Assembly: GCA_002340355.1 (NCBI GenBank)
Contig: DDLX01000026.1
Span: 62,001-126,000 of the forward strand
DNA: 64,000 bases
Reading direction: 5' to 3'
Source: Cytophagales bacterium UBA2561
GTDB taxonomy: Bacteria > Bacteroidota > Bacteroidia > Cytophagales > Thermoflexibacteraceae
Below are positions 44,302-53,397 of this stretch, in pieces. The notes under the pieces were generated by a model. The model had not been told where the DNA came from, ran no database searches, and was given only the letters and a program-made list of their open reading frames with translations. The position numbers were made by a program, and so were the translations under genes. The first letter of the stretch is position 1. Each line of letters starts with the position of its first letter.

Positions 44302-44904
44302 TTATTTCGAGTATAATTCAACGATTAACTGCTCATTAATGTTTTCGGGAATTTGGTCACGCTCAGGTGCGCCAATAAATCGCCCTTGCATTAAGTTCGA
44401 ATCCCACTCCAGCCACGTGAATTTTTTTCCACGTCCTGCTAAGGAACTTGTAACTGCTTGCAATGACTTGGAGCGTTCTCGAACTCCAATAATATCCCCC
44501 GCTTTAATAGTTGCTGATGGAATATTCATAACACTTCCATTCACAACAATATGCTTATGAGTTACTAATTGGCGTGCCGCTCGGCGAGTAGGAGCAATAC
44601 CTAATCGATAAACTACATTATCCAACCGTGACTCTAATAATTTCAGCAAATTATGCCCTGTAATACCTGTTTTTCGAGAGGCAATTCGGAAGGTTTTTCG
44701 GAACTGACGTTCTAAAACACCATACAAATATTTTGCTTTTTGTTTCTCGGCTAACTGAACAGCATATTCGGACTGCTTCTTTCGTCTGCCTCTGCCGTGC
44801 TGACCCGGGGGATAGGCTTTCTTTTTTAATGCTTTATAATCTCCAAAAATGGACTCGCCATACTTTCGAGAGATTCTGGACTTGGGTCCTCTAAATCTTG
44901 CCAT
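44302..44904 (-). CDS. rpsD: 30S ribosomal protein S4
   Basis: S4 is a primary 16S rRNA binder and nucleates 30S assembly. The 200-residue protein starts MARFRGPKSRISRKYGESIF and has the S4 RNA-binding domain with LESRLDNVVYRLGIAPTRRA followed by ARQLVTHKHIVVNG. It has no N-terminal zinc cysteines (the C-minus form). In other bacteria S4 represses its own operon; no such site was identified here, though a 127-base gap precedes it. Confidence 0.97.
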   Translation of the reverse strand: MARFRGPKSRISRKYGESIFGDYKALKKKAYPPGQHGRGRRKKQSEYAVQLAEKQKAKYLYGVLERQFRKTFRIASRKTGITGHNLLKLLESRLDNVVYRLGIAPTRRAARQLVTHKHIVVNGSVMNIPSATIKAGDIIGVRERSKSLQAVTSSLAGRGKKFTWLEWDSNLMQGRFIGAPERDQIPENINEQLIVELYSK

Positions 44905-45031
44905 CTACTTTTTGAATTTGTTTCAATGTTGCGTACCTCAACCAAAATTTTTTACAATGGGAGGTATTCAGCGTCCAACATTTTTGATTTTTTAAAAATA
45001 AACCTAAAAACTTACATTCGTAAGCATTGCA

Positions 45032-45424
45032 TCAGACTCGTCTTCTTTTAGGAGGACGGCATCCGTTATGCGGGAGAGGAGTTACGTCTTGAATCATCAT
45101 CACATCAATTCCTGAGTTCTGAATGGTTCGAATAGCCGCTTCTCGTCCTGCGCCTGGTCCTTTGACATATACTTCAGCTTTTCGCATTCCCAAATCATAA
45201 GCCACTTTCGCACAATCAGCAGCAGCAGTTTGAGCAGCATACGGCGTATTTTTCTTTGAGCCTTTGAAGCCCATTTTACCTGCCGAAGACCACGAAACTA
45301 CTTGTCCCGCTTGATTTGTAATAGAGATAATGATGTTGTTGAATGAAGCCTTGATATGCACTTGACCAACTGGCTCAATACGTACATTACGTTTTTTGGC
45401 TTTATCTTTTCTTTTTTGTGCCAT
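45032..45424 (-). CDS. rpsK: 30S ribosomal protein S11
   Basis: S11 sits on the 30S platform near the E site. The 130-residue protein has GQVHIKASFNNIIISITNQA, KNTPYAAQTAAADCAK, KGPGAGREAAIRTIQNSGID and the end TPLPHNGCRPPKRRRV. Length and motifs match the family. It lies between rpsM and rpsD in the usual alpha-operon order. Confidence 0.98.
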   Translation of the reverse strand: MAQKRKDKAKKRNVRIEPVGQVHIKASFNNIIISITNQAGQVVSWSSAGKMGFKGSKKNTPYAAQTAAADCAKVAYDLGMRKAEVYVKGPGAGREAAIRTIQNSGIDVMMIQDVTPLPHNGCRPPKRRRV

Positions 45425-45478
45425 AATAACAATTGAAAATTAATCGCACGAACGATAATAAAATTCCACTTAATGGAT

Positions 45479-45844
45479 TTATTTTTTCTTTCCAGGGACA
45501 GTCTTTCGTTTTCCTTTACGAGTACGAGCGTTGTTTTTTGTTTTTTGTCCTCGAACAGGCAATCCTCTACGGTGTCTTAACCCTCGATAACACGCAATAT
45601 CCATCAGACGCTTGATATTCATTTGAATTTCAGATTTCAAAACACCTTCGGTTTTGTACTCTGAATTAATGACATCCCGAATTGCTTTTGCTTCGGCATC
45701 TGTCCACTCACCTGCTTTTTTGTTCTTATCAACTCCTGCTTTCGCTAGAATTGTATTTGCTGAAGACTGTCCAATACCAAAAATATACGTCAAGGCAATT
45801 TCTCCTCGTTTATTGTTTGGTATATCAACTCCTGAAATTCTCAT
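45479..45844 (-). CDS. rpsM: 30S ribosomal protein S13
   Basis: S13 sits in the 30S head and contacts the 50S subunit and the tRNA. The 121-residue protein starts MRISGVDIPNNKRGEIALTY and ends with GLRHRRGLPVRGQKTKNNAR and a basic tail. It follows rpmJ by 27 bases, the normal order. Confidence 0.98.
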   Translation of the reverse strand: MRISGVDIPNNKRGEIALTYIFGIGQSSANTILAKAGVDKNKKAGEWTDAEAKAIRDVINSEYKTEGVLKSEIQMNIKRLMDIACYRGLRHRRGLPVRGQKTKNNARTRKGKRKTVPGKKK

Positions 45845-45871
45845 AATTACACCAATTTAGACAAGTCGAAA

Positions 45872-45988
45872 TTAACCTTGTCGTTGTTTAAATTTAGGAT
45901 TCTTCTTGTTTATAATATAAACTTTACCCTTTCGGCGTACCACCTTACAATCCGCCGAGCGTTTTTTGACTGATGCTCTGACTTTCAT
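45872..45988 (-). CDS. rpmJ: 50S ribosomal protein L36, zinc-free form
   Basis: A 38-residue frame from ATG 45986-45988 to TAA 45872-45874 reads MKVRASVKKRSADCKVVRRK then GKVYIINKKNPKFKQRQG. It is clearly L36, but of the four usual zinc ligands only one cysteine (C14) remains; the positions normally C, C and H are S, N and F. This zinc-free form is usual in Bacteroidota. It lies between infA and rpsM. Confidence 0.95.
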   Translation of the reverse strand: MKVRASVKKRSADCKVVRRKGKVYIINKKNPKFKQRQG

Positions 45989-46043
45989 CTTGATTTACTT
46001 TTAAATCGTCTAAAATTACAATTCCAGACAAAAATTTCACACT

Positions 46044-46262
46044 TTATTTATATCTATATACAATTCGTCCTTTCGTCAAGTCGTAAGGAGACATCTCTAA
46101 TTTTACTTTATCTCCTGGTAAAATTCGAATATAATGTAAGCGCATTTTACCTGAAATGTGAGCAATAACTTCATGCCCATTCTCTAACTCGACCCGAAAC
46201 ATCGCATTAGACAAAGCTTCTGTTATCGTACCATCTTGTTCAATATTCGCTTGCTTTGGCAT
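46044..46262 (-). CDS. infA: Translation initiation factor IF-1
   Basis: IF-1 binds the 30S A site during initiation. The 72-residue OB-fold protein reads MPKQANIEQDGTITEALSNA then MFRVELENGHEVIAHISGKM and ends VKLEMSPYDLTKGRIVYRYK. The length is exact for the family. It lies between map and rpmJ, the usual arrangement in this phylum. Confidence 0.98.
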   Translation of the reverse strand: MPKQANIEQDGTITEALSNAMFRVELENGHEVIAHISGKMRLHYIRILPGDKVKLEMSPYDLTKGRIVYRYK

Positions 46263-46343
46263 ACCAATTTAATTTGATTCAACAATAATATATAAAAGAA
46301 TAAGAATACGTTTTTAGATAAGGACGATTCATCATTCATTTGT

Positions 46344-47135
46344 CTAAAATCCTACCTCTTCGATATACTTGAAGGTAGTCAGAACTTCGGTCTTATTATT
46401 GTGAATCGCCACTGTGTGTTCATAATGAGCTGAAGGTTTTTTATCTCTTGTACAGATTGTCCATCCATCATCATTTTGCACAATGTCTTTTCTTCCTAAA
46501 TTAATCATTGGCTCAATCGCAATGACTAAACCATTTTTGAGTTTTGTTCCTTTTCCTCTCCGTCCAAAATTTGGAACTTCAGGCTTTTCGTGTAAATCCT
46601 TCCCCAAGCCATGACCAACCAGTTCTCTGACTACTGAATAACCGTATTGTTCTACATGATTTTGAACAGCATAACCAATATCACCTAATCGCTTACCTTG
46701 TTTAGCATTTTCAATAGCTAGATACAAGGATTCTTTTGTTGTTTTTAATAAATGTAAAACGTCTTCAGAAACCTCTCCCACAGGGTAAGTATAAGCCGAG
46801 TCCGAGTGATAGCCATCTAAATATACTCCACAGTCTATTGAAACAATATCTCCATCTTTCAACTCGTAATTACTCGGAAGACCATGTACAATTTCGTCAT
46901 TTATTGAGATACATAAAGCTCCTGGAAATGCTCCTGCTCCCGAAGGAGAAGGCAAGCCCAAAAATGAAGGAGTACCTTTATTATCACGAATAAACTCCTG
47001 AGCAATTTGGTCTAACTTTTTTGTTTTTACACCTGGGCGAACGTTCTTAGCCACTTCTCCATGTGCTTTTCCCAAGACTTCTCCACTACGCCGTATCATC
47101 TCAATATCATGGGCAGATTTATAATAAATTTTCAT
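46344..47135 (-). CDS. map: Type I methionine aminopeptidase
   Basis: Removes the N-terminal methionine from new proteins. The 263-residue protein starts MKIYYKSAHDIEMIRRSGEV (ATG 47133-47135; an in-frame TTG three codons earlier is less likely). It has the metal ligands in SIDCGVYLDGYHSDSAYTYP (two Asp), the histidine in VGHGLGKDLHEKPEVPNFG, and the two glutamates in VIAIEPMINLG and YEHTVAI. The short N-terminus marks the class Ia-like form. It lies between secY and infA. Confidence 0.96.
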   Translation of the reverse strand: MKIYYKSAHDIEMIRRSGEVLGKAHGEVAKNVRPGVKTKKLDQIAQEFIRDNKGTPSFLGLPSPSGAGAFPGALCISINDEIVHGLPSNYELKDGDIVSIDCGVYLDGYHSDSAYTYPVGEVSEDVLHLLKTTKESLYLAIENAKQGKRLGDIGYAVQNHVEQYGYSVVRELVGHGLGKDLHEKPEVPNFGRRGKGTKLKNGLVIAIEPMINLGRKDIVQNDDGWTICTRDKKPSAHYEHTVAIHNNKTEVLTTFKYIEEVGF

Positions 47136-47236
47136 CGAACTCAAGCTCTTCTAAAAATTGACTAAGCGAAAAAAATGCGACACAACTATTTTAATGTGAT
47201 GAATAGTGTGTCACAGAATATAATTATCTTTTTTTC

Positions 47237-48592
47237 TTATTGTGCCATTGTTGCTACATTCTGCTGTCCTCGTACTTTACCCGTCTTCATCATACCTTCA
47301 TATTTTTCCATCAACAGATAACTATCAATTTGCTGTAACGTATCCAAAATTACACCTACCATAATTAATAAAGATGTTCCACCATAAAACTGAGCAAATT
47401 CAGGACTTACTCCAATGATACTGGCAAAAGCAGGCATAATTGCTACCATCGCTAAGAACAAAGCACCTGGTAATGTAATTCGGTCAATAATTTCACTAAT
47501 ATAGTGTGTGGTTTCTTCACCCGGTTTTACTCCAGGTACGAAACCATTATTACGCTTCATATCCTCAGAAATCTGTTGGGGATTGATCGTGATAGCAGTA
47601 TAGAAAAATGTAAAGATAATAATCATTAAGGCAAAAGTAACGTTATATGTTACAGAGGTAAAATCAGAAAAGGCAACTTGAATCCATTGGGCTACATCAC
47701 TAGTATCAGCAAATAGTGATGCCAACAAAGAAGGCAAAAACATTAAGGATTGTGCAAAGATAATTGGCATCACTCCTGACGCATTTACTTTTAAAGGTAA
47801 GAATGAACGTTGTCCAAGAGCATCAGCGTTTGCTTTTCTTCTACGTTTACTGCCACCCACAATTTGTCCTGCATATTGAACAGGTACTCGGCGAACAGCT
47901 TGTGTTAATAAAACAACACCCATAACAACAAAGAATAGTGCAACAATCTCTAAAACAAACAAAATCAACATTCCGTTCGTTTCCTTTTGGACCGCCTCAG
48001 CTAATAAGGAACCTGGGAAACGAGAAATAATCCCAATCATAATCAGCATCGAAATTCCATTACCAATTCCTTTATCCGTAATCTTTTCACCCAACCACAT
48101 ACAAAACATAGTACCTGATGTCAAGATAATCATGGCAGATGCTGTAAAAAATGCCTGATTAATAATAATAGCTTCGGAAGGTATTGTTCCTGCAATATAT
48201 GCAGAAGACTGTACAAACGTAATAATAATAGTTAAAACCCGTGTAATTTGGGTCATTTTCTTACGTCCTGATTCTCCTTCTTTTTGCATTTTTTGGAAAT
48301 ACGGCACAGCAACCGTCATTAACTGAATTACAATCGAAGCCGAAATATAGGGCATGATTCCTAATGCAAATACTGAAGCACGAGAGAATGCACCACCTAA
48401 AAAGGTATTGATTAATCCTAAAATTCCTCCTGACGCAATGTCTTGTGATTGCAAAATTTCGGGGTCAAGCCCTGGTAAAACGACGTAAGAACCCAAACGA
48501 AAGATGGCAAGAAAACCAATCGTCACTAGAATACGGGTTCGTAATTCCTCAATGGAATAAATCGTTTTAATGGTTTCGATAAACTTTTTCAT
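47237..48592 (-). CDS. secY: Preprotein translocase subunit SecY
   Basis: SecY is the channel of the Sec export machine. The 451-residue protein has ten membrane helices. The hallmark segments are GIMPYISASIVIQLMTVAVP, SGTMFCMWLGEKITDKGIGN, RRVPVQYAGQ and the late FYTAITINPQQISEDMKRNN. It starts only 3 bases after the rplO stop, so translation is probably coupled. Confidence 0.98.
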   Translation of the reverse strand: MKKFIETIKTIYSIEELRTRILVTIGFLAIFRLGSYVVLPGLDPEILQSQDIASGGILGLINTFLGGAFSRASVFALGIMPYISASIVIQLMTVAVPYFQKMQKEGESGRKKMTQITRVLTIIITFVQSSAYIAGTIPSEAIIINQAFFTASAMIILTSGTMFCMWLGEKITDKGIGNGISMLIMIGIISRFPGSLLAEAVQKETNGMLILFVLEIVALFFVVMGVVLLTQAVRRVPVQYAGQIVGGSKRRRKANADALGQRSFLPLKVNASGVMPIIFAQSLMFLPSLLASLFADTSDVAQWIQVAFSDFTSVTYNVTFALMIIIFTFFYTAITINPQQISEDMKRNNGFVPGVKPGEETTHYISEIIDRITLPGALFLAMVAIMPAFASIIGVSPEFAQFYGGTSLLIMVGVILDTLQQIDSYLLMEKYEGMMKTGKVRGQQNVATMAQ

Positions 48593-48595
48593 GAG

Positions 48596-49042
48596 TTACA
48601 ATTTTATTGCCGTACCACCAGCTTTCTCAATGCTTGCTATCGCAGAAGCTGAAAAAGCATGAGCAGTAATTTCAATGCCTTGCTTGAGTTCACCACGATT
48701 TAGGATTTTTATGAGGTCTTTTTTACCTGCTAATCCATTACTTCGAAGTGCCTCTACATCAACTTTTGTTATGTCCAATTTTTCGACTAACTCCTGAATG
48801 GCATCCAGATTTACCGCCTGATAAGCGACACGAGTAGGATTTCGGAAACCGAACTTTGGCACACGTCTTTGTAATGGCTGTTGTCCACCCTCAAAGCCTT
48901 GTTTGCGGCTGTATCCAGACCTTGATTGTGCGCCTTTATGTCCACGTGTCGAAGTGCCTCCTCTACCTGAACCTTGCCCTCTCCCAATCCGCTTTCGATT
49001 TTTGGTCGAACCTTTGGCGGGTTTTAATGTATGTAATTTCAT
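48596..49042 (-). CDS. rplO: 50S ribosomal protein L15
   Basis: L15 is a late-assembly 23S rRNA binder. The 148-residue protein starts MKLHTLKPAKGSTKNRKRIG, followed by the glycine- and arginine-rich RGQGSGRGGTSTRGHKGAQS and GFEGGQQPLQRRVPKFGF. It lies between rpmD and secY; the 153-base gap before it is the largest inside the cluster and holds no gene. Confidence 0.98.
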   Translation of the reverse strand: MKLHTLKPAKGSTKNRKRIGRGQGSGRGGTSTRGHKGAQSRSGYSRKQGFEGGQQPLQRRVPKFGFRNPTRVAYQAVNLDAIQELVEKLDITKVDVEALRSNGLAGKKDLIKILNRGELKQGIEITAHAFSASAIASIEKAGGTAIKL

Positions 49043-49195
49043 TTTTGAAAAACCGTTTCGATTCTGTTCTTTGCCAATTCCAACGGTTCGGAACGCAAAA
49101 GTACAAAAAATTATTTATTTCAGAAAACATCGCTGTCTTCTGGCTTTGTCTTTCCTGATGAATTCGTATTAAATAGACATCCTCACATTTCGAAC

Positions 49196-49375
49196 CTAAA
49201 GCTCTTCAACATGAAGCAAATGTGCTACTTTTCGAATCATACCTTGAATTTGTGGCGTGACTTCGTGTTCTCGACTACTGTTCAGTTTTCGCAAGCCTAA
49301 CGCCTGAACCGTTGCTTTCTGGTCTTTCGGACGCTTAATCGTACTTCGGACGAGCGTAACTTTCACTTTTGCCAT
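49196..49375 (-). CDS. rpmD: 50S ribosomal protein L30
   Basis: A 59-residue frame from ATG 49373-49375 to TAG 49196-49198 reads MAKVKVTLVRSTIKRPKDQK, then TVQALGLRKLNSSREHEVTP and a helical end VAHLLHVEEL. It matches the short bacterial L30 in length and in its position between rpsE and rplO. Confidence 0.96.
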   Translation of the reverse strand: MAKVKVTLVRSTIKRPKDQKATVQALGLRKLNSSREHEVTPQIQGMIRKVAHLLHVEEL

Positions 49376-49418
49376 GACTTTTATACTTAAATAAGGTTTT
49401 AAAACCTGATTATTTAAA

Positions 49419-49961
49419 CTATCCGTTAAAAACTTTATTCATATCCACGCCTCGCTGTTGTGCTACAGCACGAGCATCTCGCATTTTCAGTAAGGCATCA
49501 AAAGTAGCTTTCACTACATTGTGTGGGTTGGAAGAGCCTTTGGACTTTGCCAGTACATTTTTAATACCTGCTGATTCCAAAACTGCCCGCATCGCACCAC
49601 CTGCAATTACTCCAGTACCTTCTGCGGCTGGTTTCATAAAAACTTTACCTCCGCAAAACTTACCGTTTACTTCGTGTGGAATTGTGCCTTTCAAAACAGG
49701 AACTTTAACTAAGTTTTTCTTCGCATTATCAATTCCTTTCGTGATAGCTGAAGTTACTTCGCCCGCTTTACCGAGTCCATAACCTACTACCCCATTTCCA
49801 TCTCCTACTACTACAATTGCCGAAAAACTAAATCTTCGTCCACCTTTGACCACCTTAGCCACACGCTGAATAGCCACCACCTTATCAGTGAGTTCCAGTT
49901 CGCTGGCTTTTAATCGTCTTACGTTATTTTTCATTGTCTGAACTGTTTTTGGAACAAGCAT
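49419..49961 (-). CDS. rpsE: 30S ribosomal protein S5
   Basis: S5 takes part in mRNA entry and decoding accuracy. The 180-residue form starts at ATG 49959-49961, overlapping the rplR stop by one base (TAATG), which suggests coupled translation. The alternative ATG at 49934 (MKNNVRRLKASELEL) better fits the usual N-terminus, so the first nine residues are uncertain. The core has VVKGGRRFSFSAIVVVGDGN, GVVGYGLGKA and GTGVIAGGAMRAVLESAGI. Confidence 0.96.
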   Translation of the reverse strand: MLVPKTVQTMKNNVRRLKASELELTDKVVAIQRVAKVVKGGRRFSFSAIVVVGDGNGVVGYGLGKAGEVTSAITKGIDNAKKNLVKVPVLKGTIPHEVNGKFCGGKVFMKPAAEGTGVIAGGAMRAVLESAGIKNVLAKSKGSSNPHNVVKATFDALLKMRDARAVAQQRGVDMNKVFNG

Positions 49962-50305
49962 TAAAGAACCAAACCACCTTCGCGTGCGCCGTCTGCAATT
50001 GCTTTGACTTTGCCGTGATACAAATATCCATTTCGGTCAAAAACTACCGCCTCAATTCCTTTGTCTTTGGCTTTTTCAGCAATTTTTTTACCCACCTCAA
50101 ACGCAACTTCCTTAGTCGCCGACTTACTTGAGAGTTCTCCCGAATAAGCTGAAGCTAAAGTATGTCCCTGAATATCATCCACTAACTGGACATAAATTGA
50201 TTTATTACTTCGAAAAATCGACATTCGAGGACGTTCTGCCGTTCCTGATATTCTTTTACGAATGCGTTTCTTAATCTTTAAACGCCGTTTATCTTTTGGT
50301 GTCAT
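49961..50305 (-). CDS. rplR: 50S ribosomal protein L18
   Basis: L18 binds 5S rRNA. The 114-residue protein starts with a very basic segment (MTPKDKRRLKIKKRIRKRIS), then RPRMSIFRSNKSIYVQLVDD and AVVFDRNGYLYHGKVKAIAD and ends GAREGGLVL. The length fits. It sits between rplF and rpsE. Confidence 0.98.
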   Translation of the reverse strand: MTPKDKRRLKIKKRIRKRISGTAERPRMSIFRSNKSIYVQLVDDIQGHTLASAYSGELSSKSATKEVAFEVGKKIAEKAKDKGIEAVVFDRNGYLYHGKVKAIADGAREGGLVL

Positions 50306-50389
50306 TGACTTTCCATATTTGACGTTTGTTTTGACTTTTACTTCCTCAAAAGTGTCAGCAAACGTGCTTGAAAAAAATTCAAAAAAATA

Positions 50390-50941
50390 CTATTTACCCG
50401 TCTTTCCTGCTTTTCGGCGAACGTACTCATCCACGAACTTAATTCCTTTACCCTTGTAAGGTTCAATTTTTCGTAGAGATTTAATTTTTGCCGCTATTTG
50501 CCCAATTAACTGTTTATCAATTGATTGCAAAGTAACCACAGGAGGCTTTCCTTTGACGGTTTCTGCCGTAGCTTTAATTTCTTGAGGTAATTGAAAATAA
50601 ATTTTGTGAGAGTATCCCAAATCCATTTCCAATACTTGTCCTGACATAGTCGCTTTATAACCGACACCAATCAGTTCTAATTTTTTTTCGTAACCGTTCG
50701 TTACTCCTTCAACCATATTATTCACCAATGAACGATATAAACCGTGCATGGCTTTGGTCTGCTTTTGCTCATTTGTCCGTTTAAAAACAACTTGTCCGTC
50801 CTCCTGAGCAACCTCAATTTTGGAATCTACTTTTTGCACTAACTCCCCTTTGGGTCCTTTGACTGTAATGATGTTATCGTCAGAAATCGAAACATTTACG
50901 CCCGAAGGAACAGGAACTGGCAATTTCCCTATACGTGACAT
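50390..50941 (-). CDS. rplF: 50S ribosomal protein L6
   Basis: L6 lies near the factor-binding site. The 183-residue protein starts MSRIGKLPVPVPSGVNVSIS and has the two-repeat layout, with GVTNGYEKKLELIGVGYKAT and the end EPYKGKGIKFVDEYVRRKAG. Position between rpsH and rplR is normal. Confidence 0.98.
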   Translation of the reverse strand: MSRIGKLPVPVPSGVNVSISDDNIITVKGPKGELVQKVDSKIEVAQEDGQVVFKRTNEQKQTKAMHGLYRSLVNNMVEGVTNGYEKKLELIGVGYKATMSGQVLEMDLGYSHKIYFQLPQEIKATAETVKGKPPVVTLQSIDKQLIGQIAAKIKSLRKIEPYKGKGIKFVDEYVRRKAGKTGK

Positions 50942-51007
50942 TTTTCCGCAATTTTAATCAGCAATTTCATCCAAAACTGCCGAAGTTGAATAATAAAATT
51001 TAGAGCG

Positions 51008-51400
51008 TTAATACACGTAACAAAGCACTTCTCCACCTACGTTCAACTGCCGTGCTTCTTTATCGGTAATTACGCCTCGTGAAGTAGATAAAATCGCTAC
51101 GCCCAATCCATTTAGGACGTGTGGCAATTCCTTAGCTTTGGTATATTTTCGCAAACCTGGTGTACTCACCCGCTCGATGTGTATAACGGCAGGTTCTTTT
51201 GTAACAGGATTGTACTTCAAAGCAATCTTGATAGTTCCTTGCACGCTAGAGTCATCAAACTTATAGCTTTGGATAAAGCCTTTATTATACAACACCTTGG
51301 TCATTTCCTTTTTGATGTTCGAGGCAGGAACCTCCACAATTCGATGCCGTGCTTTGACTGCATTTCGTATGCGAGTCAAGAAATCTGCTATCGGATCCAT
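51008..51400 (-). CDS. rpsH: 30S ribosomal protein S8
   Basis: S8 is a primary 16S rRNA binder. The 130-residue protein starts MDPIADFLTRIRNAVKARHR and ends GLGVAILSTSRGVITDKEAR and NVGGEVLCYVY. In Escherichia coli S8 represses the spc operon at rplE; no such RNA structure was identified here. Confidence 0.98.
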   Translation of the reverse strand: MDPIADFLTRIRNAVKARHRIVEVPASNIKKEMTKVLYNKGFIQSYKFDDSSVQGTIKIALKYNPVTKEPAVIHIERVSTPGLRKYTKAKELPHVLNGLGVAILSTSRGVITDKEARQLNVGGEVLCYVY

Positions 51401-51451
51401 TCTTTACTAGTTTATCTTCATCGTCTGAAAATCAGCCGATAGTATTCAATT

Positions 51452-51721
51452 TTACCAACTTGATTTCGTAACTCCCGGTATTTTGCCTTGCGCTGCTAAT
51501 TCCCGAAATGTAACCCGTGAGATACCGAATTTTCGCATATAACCTTTAGGACGACCTGTTAGTTTACACCGATTGTGCAAACGTACCTTAGATGAATTGC
51601 GAGGCAATTTATCCAATGCTTCATAATCTCCTTCGGCTTTCAATTTGGCACGTTTCGCTGCATATTTTTCAACGAGTTTAGCTCGTTTTCGCTCCCGTGC
51701 TTTGACTGCTGACCTTGCCAT
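51452..51721 (-). CDS. rpsN: 30S ribosomal protein S14, zinc-free long form
   Basis: The 89-residue protein starts MARSAVKARERKRAKLVEKY and ends TGRPKGYMRKFGISRVTFRE, then LAAQGKIPGVTKSSW. Only one cysteine is present in the rRNA-binding part, so it is the long zinc-independent form. It lies between rplE and rpsH. Confidence 0.97.
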   Translation of the reverse strand: MARSAVKARERKRAKLVEKYAAKRAKLKAEGDYEALDKLPRNSSKVRLHNRCKLTGRPKGYMRKFGISRVTFRELAAQGKIPGVTKSSW

Positions 51722-51742
51722 ATTTTACTGTTTTTTTATAGA

Positions 51743-52306
51743 TTAAAACACCGCATTCCCTGTACTCTTGAAAGGCATTCCTAACAATTTCAGCAATTCC
51801 TTTCCTTCTTCGTCAGTTTGTGCATTCGTAACAAAGGTAATGTCCATCCCTGAAATTTTTCGGACTTGCTCAATTCGGATTTCAGGAAAAATGATTTGTT
51901 CTTTGACACCTAACGTATAGTTTCCACGTCCATCAAATCCATCATCTTTGATTCCTCTAAAATCCCGAACCCGAGGCAATGCTACGGTTACAAGTCGGTC
52001 TAAAAATTCATACATTCTATCTCCACGAAGAGTTACTTTTGCTCCAATGGGCATTTTTTCCCGTAACTTAAAGTTCGATACCGACTTTTTGGCATAGGTA
52101 GGGATAGCTTTTTGCCCTGATAATTTGCTCAATTCTTCCACACCGACCGCAATCAATTTTTTATCACCAACTGCTTCGCCGATACCCTTATTGATGCAAA
52201 TTTTTGTCAATCTTGGAACTTGCATTACTGATTTGTAATTGAATTTCTTCTGCAATTCAGCTACAAGTTCTTCTTGATATTTTACTTTTAGTCTTGCCTT
52301 ATACAT
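51743..52306 (-). CDS. rplE: 50S ribosomal protein L5
   Basis: L5 joins 5S rRNA to the central protuberance. The 187-residue protein has VMQVPRLTKICINKGIGEAV, AIPTYAKKSVSNFKLREKMP, VTLRGDRMYEFLDRLVTVAL and GVKEQIIFPEI. Its start overlaps the 3' end of rplX by 8 bases. Confidence 0.98.
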   Translation of the reverse strand: MYKARLKVKYQEELVAELQKKFNYKSVMQVPRLTKICINKGIGEAVGDKKLIAVGVEELSKLSGQKAIPTYAKKSVSNFKLREKMPIGAKVTLRGDRMYEFLDRLVTVALPRVRDFRGIKDDGFDGRGNYTLGVKEQIIFPEIRIEQVRKISGMDITFVTNAQTDEEGKELLKLLGMPFKSTGNAVF

Positions 52307-52664
52307 CTTGTGTAGGGATTACTTCGCCAGATTTTTTAGCGTATCGTTCTAACTTTCCCGTTTCTGAATTTCTACGTCGTCCAATACGAGTAGGCTTTCC
52401 AGTTTGAGGGTCAAGTACCATCAAATTACTGAGGTGAATAGGGGCTTCCTTTTCAATAATTCCACCTTGTGGGTTTTCTTGTGAAGGCTTGATATGTCGC
52501 TTTACGATATTCACTCCTTCCACAATTGCCCGTTCTTTTTCGGGAAGCATTTTCGTAATTCGTCCCGTTTTGCCCTTATGATTCCCCGAAATAACCATTA
52601 CCGTATCGCCACTTCGGACGTGAAATTTTTTGCGTACTGGGGTTACTTTTTTCTTTGCCATCAT
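52299..52664 (-). CDS. rplX: 50S ribosomal protein L24
   Basis: L24 is an early-assembly protein near the exit tunnel. The 121-residue protein carries the KOW motif (SGDTVMVISGNHKGKTGRIT) and then VEGVNIVKRHIKPSQENPQG. Two tandem ATG codons (52664 and 52661) make the first residue uncertain. It overlaps rplE by 8 bases. Confidence 0.97.
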   Translation of the reverse strand: MMAKKKVTPVRKKFHVRSGDTVMVISGNHKGKTGRITKMLPEKERAIVEGVNIVKRHIKPSQENPQGGIIEKEAPIHLSNLMVLDPQTGKPTRIGRRRNSETGKLERYAKKSGEVIPTQDV

Positions 52665-52694
52665 TCTGTCAATAAAAAAATTAGAGAGCTTTCA

Positions 52695-53063
52695 CTAAAG
52701 CACTTCGGGTGCTAAAGAAACAATTTTCATAAATTGCTTTTCACGCAATTCCCGTGCTACGGGACCAAAAATCCGAGTACCCCGTGGCTCATCGTTAGTA
52801 TTTAAGAGAACTGCCGCATTTTCATCGAATCGAATATACGAACCGTCTTTTCGGCGAATTTCTTTTTTTGTCCGAACGATAACCGCTTTAGAAACCGTAC
52901 CTTTTTTCATATTACTAGACGAGAGTGCTGACTTAACTGTCACTACAATTGTATCGCCTACGCTAGCATAACGGCGTTTCGTGCCACCCAACACACGGAT
53001 ACATAGCACTTCTTTTGCTCCGCTATTGTCCGCTACTTTGAGTCTTGATTCTTGTTGTATCAT
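52695..53063 (-). CDS. rplN: 50S ribosomal protein L14
   Basis: L14 lies at the subunit interface. The 122-residue protein starts MIQQESRLKVADNSGAKEVL and has RRYASVGDTIVVTVKSALSS and FDENAAVLLNTNDEPRGTRI with FGPVARELREK. Length is exact for the family. Confidence 0.98.
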   Translation of the reverse strand: MIQQESRLKVADNSGAKEVLCIRVLGGTKRRYASVGDTIVVTVKSALSSSNMKKGTVSKAVIVRTKKEIRRKDGSYIRFDENAAVLLNTNDEPRGTRIFGPVARELREKQFMKIVSLAPEVL

Positions 53064-53121
53064 TGGTTAGAGCGTTTAAAGTTTTGCCTAATGTTAAAAA
53101 GATAAAAGCATCTACGAAACC

Positions 53122-53376
53122 TTATTTCGCTCTTTCTACGACTTCGACTAATCTCCATCGCTTCCGCTTACTAAGCGGACGAGTTTCCATGATGCGAACA
53201 ATATCGCCAATGTTAGCGTCCTCTTTTTCGTCGTGCGCCATGAACTTGGTCGTCTTTTTCATGAACTTTCCATACACAGGATGCTTCACTTTTCGAGTAA
53301 TTGCCACGACAATCGAACGTTCCATCTTATTACTGATTACGATACCTTGTCGTTCTTTTCGTCTATTTCGTTCCAT
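53122..53376 (-). CDS. rpsQ: 30S ribosomal protein S17
   Basis: S17 is an early 16S rRNA binder. The 84-residue OB-fold protein has RQGIVISNKMERSIVVAITR then KVKHPVYGKFMKKTTKFMAH and GDIVRIMETRPLSKRKRWRL. It lies between rpmC and rplN. Confidence 0.97.
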   Translation of the reverse strand: MERNRRKERQGIVISNKMERSIVVAITRKVKHPVYGKFMKKTTKFMAHDEKEDANIGDIVRIMETRPLSKRKRWRLVEVVERAK

Positions 53377-53397
53377 AGGAATTCTACGTTATAATAA